From NCBI GenBank assembly GCA_963757125.1, contig CAVWQP010000004.1, positions 434,001 through 498,000 on the forward strand: 64,000 nt of DNA. Reading direction: 5' to 3'. Source of the stretch: CAVVSD01 sp963757125. GTDB lineage: Bacteria > Actinomycetota > Thermoleophilia > Solirubrobacterales > Solirubrobacteraceae. Of the stretch, positions 57,591 to 64,000 are shown one piece after another. How positions within the stretch are numbered: the stretch's first letter is position 1; each line of letters begins with the position of its first letter. Below the pieces are notes generated by a model. The model worked only from the letters and a program-made list of their open reading frames with translations. It searched no databases and was not told where the DNA came from. The position numbers and the translations under genes were made by a program.

Positions 57591-59548
57591 TGTTCGGGGG
57601 GCCGCTGCTCATCGCTGGGCGCGGTGAGATCGCGGTGCGGATCGCGCGCACCGCGCATCGCCTGGGGCTCGCGACGGTGGCCGTCTTCTCCGACGCCGAC
57701 GAGGACGCCGAGCACGTGCGGGCGGCCGACGTCGCGGTGCGGATCGGGCCGCCGCCCGCGCGGGAGTCCTACCTCGACGCGGGCGCGATCCTCGACGCCG
57801 CCGCGCGGACGGGCGCGCGCGCCGTCCATCCGGGCTACGGGTTCCTGTCCGAGAGCCCCGCGTTCGCGCGCGCCGTGGCCGACGCCGGCCTGACCTGGGT
57901 CGGCCCGCCGGCCGACGCGATCGACCTCATGGGCGACAAGGCGCGGGCGAAGGCGTGCGCGCGCGACGCCGGCGTGCCGACGATCCCGGGCGCCGAGGGC
58001 GAGGCGACGCTCGAGGACATCCGCGCGTTCTGCGCCGAGCACGGCTTCCCGGCCGTCATCAAGGCGGTCGCGGGCGGCGGCGGGCGCGGGATGCGCGTGG
58101 TGCGCGGCGAGGCCGAGATCTCCGGCGCGCTCGAGGCCGCGCAGCGCGAGGCCAGCGCGGCGTTCGGCGACGACCGCGTCCTCGTCGAGCGCTACCTCGA
58201 CCGCACCCGCCACGTCGAGGTGCAGGTGCTCGCCGACCGGCACGGCGCGTGCGTCCACCTCGGCGAGCGCGAGTGCTCGCTGCAGCGCCGCCACCAGAAG
58301 GTCGTCGAGGAGGCACCCTCCCCCGCCGTCGACGACGCGCTGCGCGCCGAGATGGGCGAGGCGGCGGTCGCGCTCGCGCTCGCCGCGGGGTACGAGGGCG
58401 CCGGCACGGTCGAGCTCGTGCTGGGCGACGAGGGCTTCTTCTTCCTGGAGATGAACACGCGGCTGCAGGTCGAGCACCCGGTCACGGAGGCGGTGTTCGG
58501 CGTGGACCTCGTCGAGGAGCAGCTGCGCATCGCCGCCGGGGAGCCGCTGCGACTGCGCCAGGCGGAGCTTCGCCCTCAGGGGCATGCCGTCGAGGCGCGG
58601 GTGTACGCCGAGGATCCCGCCAACGCGTTCCTGCCGTCGGGCGGCCGGATCCTCGCGTGGCGCCCGCCCTCCGGCGAGGGGGTCCGCGTCGACGCGGGCG
58701 TGCGGGCCGGCGTCGAGGTGACCGGCCATTACGACCCGCTGCTGGCGAAGGTCATCGCCCACGGGCCGGACCGTCCGACGGCGCTCGCGCGGCTCGACCG
58801 CGCGCTCGCGTCGTGCGCCGTGCTCGGCGTGCCCACGAGCACCGCGTTCACCCGCGCGCTGCTGGCCGATCCCGACGTCCGCGCCGGCGACATGGACACG
58901 GGGCTGCTCGAGCGGCGGCTGGACGAGCTCGTCGCGCCGCCGCCCGATGACCTGCTCCCAGCCGCCGCGCTCGCGGCCTGGCTGGCCGACACGGCGGAGC
59001 TGACCGAGGTCGGCCCCTGGCGGCGCGCGTTCGACGGGCACGGCGAGGTCGCGGTGCGCGACGGCGCGGTGCACGCGGCCGGGCGCACGTGGGCGGCGCG
59101 CGCGGCGTTCGCCGGGGACGGTGCGCTGCGCGCGGAGCTCGACGGGATCTCGCGGCGCTACGAGGTCGCCGCCGACGGCGACGTCGTCTGGGTCGGTCGC
59201 GCCGGGCATGCGCTGGAGGCGCGGCCCGAGGTGCGCGCGCGGGCCGAGCAGGCCTGGGCGGGCGAGGCGCTGCAGGCACCGATGCCCGGAACGGTGCTGC
59301 TCGTCCACGTCGCGGAGGGCGACCCGGTCGCCGAGGGAGACGTCCTGCTCGTGCTCGAGTCGATGAAGATGGAGCTCGCGATCACCGCGCCGCACGCGGG
59401 CGTCGTCGAGCACCTGCGCCTTGCGCCCGGGGACCGCGTGGCGCTGCGCGAGCCGCTCGTCACGATCGGGGCGACGACTGCGTCGTCGCTTGCGGTTGGG
59501 TCGCAGAGCGACCCAACGCGCGGCCGGGGCGGTGCGGAGCGTGAGTGA
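57590..59548 (+). CDS. Biotin-dependent acyl-CoA carboxylase alpha subunit (methylcrotonyl-CoA carboxylase type)
   Basis: 652 residues. Biotin carboxylase domain: IKAVAGGGGRGMRVV (ATP-grasp), LGERECSLQRRHQKVVEEAP, FFLEMNTRLQVEHPVTEAVF and GHAVEARVYAEDP. BT linker, then the biotinyl domain with LESMKMELAI (Lys about 593). The usual N-terminal ANRGEIA reads AGRGEIA. Starts at an ATG overlapping the dehydrogenase stop (TGATG). Carboxylates biotin with ATP and bicarbonate for the beta subunit encoded next. Confidence 0.85.
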   Translation: MFGGPLLIAGRGEIAVRIARTAHRLGLATVAVFSDADEDAEHVRAADVAVRIGPPPARESYLDAGAILDAAARTGARAVHPGYGFLSESPAFARAVADAGLTWVGPPADAIDLMGDKARAKACARDAGVPTIPGAEGEATLEDIRAFCAEHGFPAVIKAVAGGGGRGMRVVRGEAEISGALEAAQREASAAFGDDRVLVERYLDRTRHVEVQVLADRHGACVHLGERECSLQRRHQKVVEEAPSPAVDDALRAEMGEAAVALALAAGYEGAGTVELVLGDEGFFFLEMNTRLQVEHPVTEAVFGVDLVEEQLRIAAGEPLRLRQAELRPQGHAVEARVYAEDPANAFLPSGGRILAWRPPSGEGVRVDAGVRAGVEVTGHYDPLLAKVIAHGPDRPTALARLDRALASCAVLGVPTSTAFTRALLADPDVRAGDMDTGLLERRLDELVAPPPDDLLPAAALAAWLADTAELTEVGPWRRAFDGHGEVAVRDGAVHAAGRTWAARAAFAGDGALRAELDGISRRYEVAADGDVVWVGRAGHALEARPEVRARAEQAWAGEALQAPMPGTVLLVHVAEGDPVAEGDVLLVLESMKMELAITAPHAGVVEHLRLAPGDRVALREPLVTIGATTASSLAVGSQSDPTRGRGGAERE

Positions 59549-61058
59549 CCGCGACGGACATCTCGCGCTCATCGCCGACCTGCAGGAGCGCCTCGCGCGG
59601 ACCCGCGCAGGCGGCGGCGAGCGGGCGATGCAGCGCCACGTCGAGCGCGGGAAGCTGCCGGTGCGCGAGCGCATCGAGCGCCTGGTCGACCCGGGCTCGC
59701 CGTTCCTGGAGCTGTCTGCGCTGGCGGCCGAGGAGATGTACGACGGCGATGCGCCCGGGGCGGGGATCGTCACCGGCGTCGGCGTCGTCGAGGGACGCCG
59801 CTGCGTCGTCGTGGCCAACGACGCGACGGTCAAGGGCGGCACCTACTACCCCATGACGGTGAAGAAGCACCTGCGCGCGCAGGAGGTCGCCCTGCACAAC
59901 CACCTCCCGTGCGTCTACCTCGTGGACTCGGGCGGCGCGTTCCTGCCGCTGCAGGACGACGTGTTCCCCGACCGCGAGCACTTCGGCCGCATCTTCTTCA
60001 ACCAGGCGACGATGTCGGCGGAGGGCATCGCGCAGGTCGCCGCGGTCATGGGGTCGTGCACCGCGGGCGGCGCGTACGTGCCCGCGATGAGCGACGAGAC
60101 GATCATCGTCCGCGACGAGGGCACGATCTTCCTCGGCGGCCCGCCGCTCGTGAAGGCCGCGACGGGCGAGGAGGTCACCGCCGAGGAGCTCGGCGGCGGC
60201 GACGTCCACGCGCGCACGTCCGGCGTCGCCGACCACCTCGCCGACGACGACCGCCACGCGCTGGAGATCGCCCGGTCCATCGTGCGGACGCTGCCGCCGC
60301 AGGCCGCGCCGCCGTGGGAGCGCGTCGCGCCGCGCCCGCCGGCGGAGGACCCGGACGGCCTGCTCGACCTCGTGCCGCTCGACTCGCGCCGCCCCTACGA
60401 CGTGCGCGACGCGCTGCGGCGGATCGTCGACGGCGGGGACCTGCAGGAGTTCAAGGAGCTCTACGGGACGACGCTCGTGACCGCGTTCGCCCACATCGAC
60501 GGCCACCCGGTCGGGATCGTCGCCAACAACGGGATCCTGTTCAGCGAGAGCGCGCTGAAGGGCGCGCACTTCATCGAGCTGTGCGACGTGCGCGGCATCC
60601 CGCTGCTGTTCGTGCAGAACATCGCCGGGTTCATGGTCGGCCGCGACTACGAGGCGGGCGGGATCGCGAAGGACGGCGCGAAGCTCGTGACCGCGGTCGC
60701 GACGGCGCGCGTCCCGAAGCTCACGGTCGTCATCGGCGGGTCGTTCGGCGCGGGCAACTACGGGATGTGCGGCCGGGCGTACTCGCCGCGGTTCCTGTTC
60801 ATGTGGCCGAACGCCCGGATCAGCGTCATGGGCGGCGAGCAGGCGGGCGCGGTCATGACGGCGGTCGGCCAGCCGGAGGTCGGCGCGAAGCTGCGCGACC
60901 AGTACGAGCACCAGGGCCGCCCGGTCTACGCGACGGCCCGGCTGTGGGACGACGGGATCATCGACCCGCGCGACACGCGCAGCATCCTCGCCCAGGCGCT
61001 CGCCGCGTGCGCGGGCGCGCCGCTCGGGCCCATCCGCCGGGGCGTGTTCAGGATGTAG
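59541..61058 (+). CDS. Acyl-CoA carboxylase carboxyltransferase (beta) subunit, methylcrotonyl-CoA type
   Basis: 505 residues from a GTG at 59541, overlapping the alpha gene by 8 bp. CVYLVDSGGAFLPLQDDVFP, FFNQATMSAEGIAQVAAVMG and SCTAGGAYVPAMSDETIIVR are the N-terminal crotonase half. FVQNIAGFMVGRDYEAGGIA and GGSFGAGNYGMCGRAYSPRF are typical of MccB rather than propionyl-CoA carboxylase. Transfers carboxyl from biotin to 3-methylcrotonyl-CoA in leucine breakdown. No hydratase or lyase gene follows within the window. Confidence 0.85.
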   Translation: MSDRDGHLALIADLQERLARTRAGGGERAMQRHVERGKLPVRERIERLVDPGSPFLELSALAAEEMYDGDAPGAGIVTGVGVVEGRRCVVVANDATVKGGTYYPMTVKKHLRAQEVALHNHLPCVYLVDSGGAFLPLQDDVFPDREHFGRIFFNQATMSAEGIAQVAAVMGSCTAGGAYVPAMSDETIIVRDEGTIFLGGPPLVKAATGEEVTAEELGGGDVHARTSGVADHLADDDRHALEIARSIVRTLPPQAAPPWERVAPRPPAEDPDGLLDLVPLDSRRPYDVRDALRRIVDGGDLQEFKELYGTTLVTAFAHIDGHPVGIVANNGILFSESALKGAHFIELCDVRGIPLLFVQNIAGFMVGRDYEAGGIAKDGAKLVTAVATARVPKLTVVIGGSFGAGNYGMCGRAYSPRFLFMWPNARISVMGGEQAGAVMTAVGQPEVGAKLRDQYEHQGRPVYATARLWDDGIIDPRDTRSILAQALAACAGAPLGPIRRGVFRM

Positions 61059-61968
61059 TGAGGACGATCTTGCCCGCGAGGTGCCCGTGCTCGCTGGCGT
61101 CGAGGGCGGCGGCAGCGTCCTCGAGCGGGTACGTGCCCCCGATCGGGACCTGGAGGCGCCCCTCGCCGATGAGGGCGACGATCTCGCGCAGGGCCGGCTG
61201 CAGGTCGCCCATGCTGCCGCCCCCGTGGATCGTGACGCCCTCGGGGACGTCGTCGAACCGCGCGATCGTGAGCACGCGCTCGGGGCCGCCCGCCAGCTCG
61301 ACGGACACCGGCAGCTCGCCGCCGCGGCCGGACGCGTCGAGCGCTGCGTCGATGCCGCCGGGCGCCACCTCGCGCACGCGGTCGGCGAGGCCGTCGCCGT
61401 AGCGGACCGGGATCGCGCCCCAGCCGCGCAGCAGCTCGTGGTTGGCCTCGCTCGCCGTGCCGATCACGCGGGCGCCGCGCGCGACGGCGAGCTGCACCGC
61501 GAACGTGCCCACACCGCCGGCGGCGGCGTGGACGAGCAGGGTCTCGCCCTCGGAGACGCCGAGGCGCTCGAGCACCTTCCAGGCCACGCCGCCCGCGCCG
61601 CCGAGCCCGGCCGCGACCTCCCACGGCAGATCGCCGGGCTTCGGGACCAGGCGGTCCTCCGCCGCGAGCGCCGACGTCGCGTACGACGGGGTCGCCGACT
61701 GGCCGAGGACCGCGTCGCCCACCGCGACCGACTCGACACCCTCGCCGAGCGCGTCGACGACGCCTGCGACGTCGTTGCCCAGGCCCGCCGGAAAGGCCTT
61801 GGGCAGCCCGGGGACGAAGCCGTGCAGGACCTTCCAGTCGAACGGGTTGACGCCGGCGGCGCGCACCGCGAGGCGCACCTGGCCGGGACCGGGCTCGGGG
61901 TCGGGGACCTCGGCGAGCCGGAGGACGTCGGTCGCGCCGGTCGCCGAGAACTGGATCGCGCGGGGCAT
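61048..61968 (-). CDS. Zinc-independent quinone oxidoreductase-like MDR protein
   Basis: 306 residues from the ATG at 61968. AIQFSATGATDVLRLAEVPD, AAGVNPFDWKVLHGFVPG and the NADPH-binding LLVHAAAGGVGTFAVQLAVA are typical of the MDR quinone reductase (QOR/AdhP-like) branch without structural zinc. Reduces quinones or enones with NADPH. Convergent with the carboxylase (11-bp overlap); no evident pathway link. Confidence 0.8.
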   Translation of the reverse strand: MPRAIQFSATGATDVLRLAEVPDPEPGPGQVRLAVRAAGVNPFDWKVLHGFVPGLPKAFPAGLGNDVAGVVDALGEGVESVAVGDAVLGQSATPSYATSALAAEDRLVPKPGDLPWEVAAGLGGAGGVAWKVLERLGVSEGETLLVHAAAGGVGTFAVQLAVARGARVIGTASEANHELLRGWGAIPVRYGDGLADRVREVAPGGIDAALDASGRGGELPVSVELAGGPERVLTIARFDDVPEGVTIHGGGSMGDLQPALREIVALIGEGRLQVPIGGTYPLEDAAAALDASEHGHLAGKIVLTTS

Positions 61969-62118
61969 GCAAGGCCGACGATATCCGCGTGCCATCGGTC
62001 CACCCGACCCTTAGCGCCCTAACGTCCGCGCGTCTCCTGCCGATCACCCCGTCCGACGGCACGCAGCGTGGCTGCACGCCCGCAGCCACTCGACCCGGGC
62101 CAGGAGATCGGTCAGCGC

Positions 62119-64000
62119 ATGAGGAGCATCAGACGCAGCAAGGCGGCGCCCGACGGGCGCGCCGGCGGACCCAAGCGCCAGTGGGGCAGCGATCGCCGGT
62201 CACCGCTTCCCATCCTCGCTGCGCCCGCGTCGGAGAGCACGATGCTCATCGGCCAGCTCGCGATCATGGTCACCGTCCTCGGTTGGCTCGCGTTCGTCGT
62301 CGTGACGCTCGCGCGCACCTCGGTCGGCGGCGCGCCGGGCCGGCCCGCGCTCGACCTCGCCACGATCGGCTACCTCGTGATCATGAGCCTGCTCGCCTGC
62401 TCGGCGCTGGCCTATCTCATCACGCGTCTCGGGTACTACTCCCGCACGCGCAGCCACCGGCGCGCGAGCCGCGCCGAGCTCAGCCAGCCGTTCGAGCGCT
62501 CGGCGCCGTCGATGACCGTCCTGGTCCCCTCCTATCAGGAGGACGAGCGCGTCATCCGCATGACGGTGCTGTCCGCCGCGCTGCAGGAGTACCCCGACCT
62601 CCGCGTCGTGCTGCTCATCGACGATCCGCCGGAGCCGAAGTACGCCACGCCGGCGGCGATGCTCGCCGCCGCCAAGCGCCTGCCCGGTGACATCGAGGCG
62701 ATCCTCGCCGGGCCGATGGAGCGGTTCGGGTCCGCCCTGGCGGACTGGGACGAGCGATTCAAGACCGCCGGCAGGCCGACGGTCGACGACATCGCCACCG
62801 TCGCGGGCCACTACGAGTTCGCGGCGACCTGGATGTCGACGTACGCCTCCGACTACGAGGTCGTCGACCACGCCGACCGGTTCCTCGTCGAGCAGGTCCT
62901 GGGCGGCCTGGCCGCCGACCTGACGACCAACGGCGAGGCCCTGCGCGCAGCGGCCGCCGACGGCGCCGAGCTGACCCACAACCACCTCCGCTATCTGCTG
63001 CAGCGGCTCAGCTGGATCTTCGGCGCCCACATCACGCAGCTTCCAGCGCAAGCGGTTCGTCTCGTTGTCGCACGAGCCCAACAAGGCGATGAACCTCAAC
63101 AGCTACATCGGGCTCATGGGCGGCAGCTACCGCGAGGTGGACGTCCCCGGCGGCGGGCGCGCGCTGCTGCGCACGGACGGCGTGCCCGACCTCGAGGTGC
63201 CGAACCCCGACTACGTGCTCACCCTCGACGCCGACAGCCTCCTGCTGCCGGAGTACTGCCTGCGGATCGTGCATCTGCTCCAGCAGGCCGAGCACGAGCG
63301 CGTCGCAGTCGCCCAGGCGCCGTACACGTCCTTCCCGGGCGCGGCGACCCGCCTGGAGCGCATCGCCGGGGCGACGACGGACCTGCAGTACATGGTCCAC
63401 CAGGGGATGACCCACTACGACGCGACGTTCTGGGTCGGCGCGAACGCGGTGCTGCGCAAGCGCGCGATCGACGACCTGCGCGAGGTGTCCCACGACGGCG
63501 ACTGGGAGATCAGCCGCTACATCTCCGACCGGACCGTCATCGAGGACACCGAGTCGAGCATCGACCTCGGCGTGCACGGCTGGCGGCTGCTCAACTACCC
63601 CGAGCGCCTCAGCTACAGCGCCACGCCGCCCGACTTCGGCTCGCTGACCATCCAGCGCCAGCGCTGGGCGAACGGCGGCCTGCTCATCCTCCCGCGCCTG
63701 TGGCGCCAGATCCGCGTCCGGCGCCAGCGCGGCGAGCGCCAGCGCTTCGGCGAGACGTTCCTGCGCGTGAACTACATGGCGTCGATCGCGTGGAGCTCGA
63801 TCGCGCTGATCTTCCTGCTCGGCTACCAGTTCAACGACAAGCTCATCAGCCCGCTGGTCCTGCTGATCTCCATCCCCTACTTCCTGATGATGGCGGTCGA
63901 CCTGCGCCACTGCGGCTACCGCAGGCGCGACGTGCTCGGGATCTACGGGTTCAACCTGATCCTGCTGCCCGTGAACCTGGCGGGCGCAGGCGCCTCGATG
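62119..64000 (+). CDS. Processive GT2 glycosyltransferase, membrane protein (frameshifted, cut by window edge)
   Basis: ATG at 62119. Two N-terminal membrane helices (MLIGQLAIMVTVLGWLAFVV and IGYLVIMSLLACSALAYLIT), then TVLVPSYQEDERVIRMTVLS and LLIDDPPEP of a GT2 domain. A helical insert of about 120 residues follows. An extra base at 63034-63041 breaks the frame; QRKRFVSLSHEPNKAMNLNS, YVLTLDADSLLLPEY (DxD), IEDTESSIDL and QRQRWANGG (QxxRW) continue in the next frame. Further membrane helices run to the window end. Signature of cellulose/hyaluronan-synthase-like processive enzymes; product unknown. Confidence 0.75.
   Translation, partial: MRSIRRSKAAPDGRAGGPKRQWGSDRRSPLPILAAPASESTMLIGQLAIMVTVLGWLAFVVVTLARTSVGGAPGRPALDLATIGYLVIMSLLACSALAYLITRLGYYSRTRSHRRASRAELSQPFERSAPSMTVLVPSYQEDERVIRMTVLSAALQEYPDLRVVLLIDDPPEPKYATPAAMLAAAKRLPGDIEAILAGPMERFGSALADWDERFKTAGRPTVDDIATVAGHYEFAATWMSTYASDYEVVDHADRFLVEQVLGGLAADLTTNGEALRAAAADGAELTHNHLRYLLQRLSWIFGAHITQLPAQAVRLVVARAQQGDEPQQLHRAHGRQLPRGGRPRRRARAAAHGRRARPRGAEPRLRAHPRRRQPPAAGVLPADRASAPAGRARARRSRPGAVHVLPGRGDPPGAHRRGDDGPAVHGPPGDDPLRRDVLGRRERGAAQARDRRPARGVPRRRLGDQPLHLRPDRHRGHRVEHRPRRARLAAAQLPRAPQLQRHAARLRLADHPAPALGERRPAHPPAPVAPDPRPAPARRAPALRRDVPARELHGVDRVELDRADLPARLPVQRQAHQPAGPADLHPLLPDDGGRPAPLRLPQARRARDLRVQPDPAAREPGGRRRLD

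Noticed and set aside
1..64000. tRNA, rRNA, CRISPR arrays, insertion sequences and attachment sites.
   Set aside because: No cloverleaf-like segment, repeat-spacer array, transposase gene or paired terminal repeat was noticed on reading both strands; a tRNA/IS scan would be needed to be certain.

Overview
The window is very GC-rich DNA with short intergenic gaps, many GTG starts and frequent ATGA/GTGA stop-start overlaps. Together with the gene content (BY-kinase-linked capsule genes, polyprenol-phosphate-mannose-type transferases, a catB-catC-catA cluster, many TetR/GntR regulators), this points to a high-GC actinobacterium, most likely Thermoleophilia/Solirubrobacterales. That placement is inference; no rRNA or tRNA is present. 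Nothing looks like a prophage, IS element or CRISPR array.

Layout. (1) 1-11783: an exopolysaccharide locus (BY-kinase tail, Wzx flippase, Wzy-like polymerase, three GT4 and one GT2 glycosyltransferases, a split Alg14/Alg13-type enzyme and two polysaccharide deacetylases), interrupted by a TetR/DUF1330/hydrolase group. (2) 11.9-18.7 kb: unlinked housekeeping and lipid genes (lipoprotein, NYN nuclease, acyl-CoA synthetase, C5-epimerase-like protein, FHA protein, flavoprotein of the acyl-CoA dehydrogenase fold). (3) 18.7-26.7 kb: an envelope glycosylation module (secreted protein, GT87-like mannosyltransferase, GtrA, esterase, GT39, polyprenyl-phosphate sugar synthase) ending in a two-component system. 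The two divergent promoters of this module carry the same 7-bp repeat at about 11-bp periodicity. (4) 26.6-28.7 kb: an MFS/TetR efflux pair. (5) 28.7-43.7 kb: the most distinctive region, a methylated-amine or amino-acid catabolic island. It holds a type III glutamine synthetase, GlxB/C/D (N-methylglutamate-synthase type), a small conserved protein, a DAO-family FAD enzyme, a HutC-type GntR regulator, a zinc-ribbon membrane protein, an APC permease, a flavin monooxygenase-like protein, a DUF1989-GcvT fusion and a flavin reductase. The two divergent promoters of the island share an 18-bp dyad. (6) 43.7-50.2 kb: hydrolase, YcnI-like protein, an SDR/cupin/GntR/SnoaL operon, a cupredoxin-ECF sigma-anti-sigma operon and a LuxR protein with a degenerate receiver. 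(7) 50.2-53.6 kb: LysR plus catBCA, the catechol ortho-cleavage branch, with a strong hairpin behind it. (8) 53.8-55.8 kb: a second MFS/TetR pair. (9) 55.8-62 kb: TetR, acyl-CoA dehydrogenase and a methylcrotonyl-CoA-carboxylase-type pair (leucine/isovalerate breakdown), then a quinone oxidoreductase. (10) 62.1 kb to the end: a processive family 2 glycosyltransferase cut by the window edge.

Seven genes are interrupted by apparent single-base frameshifts (near 15.28, 21.33, 25.04, 35.58, 40.98, 43.83 and 63.04 kb). In each case the two halves join perfectly in protein sequence, so most are probably sequence errors. These genes are annotated over their full length and flagged.
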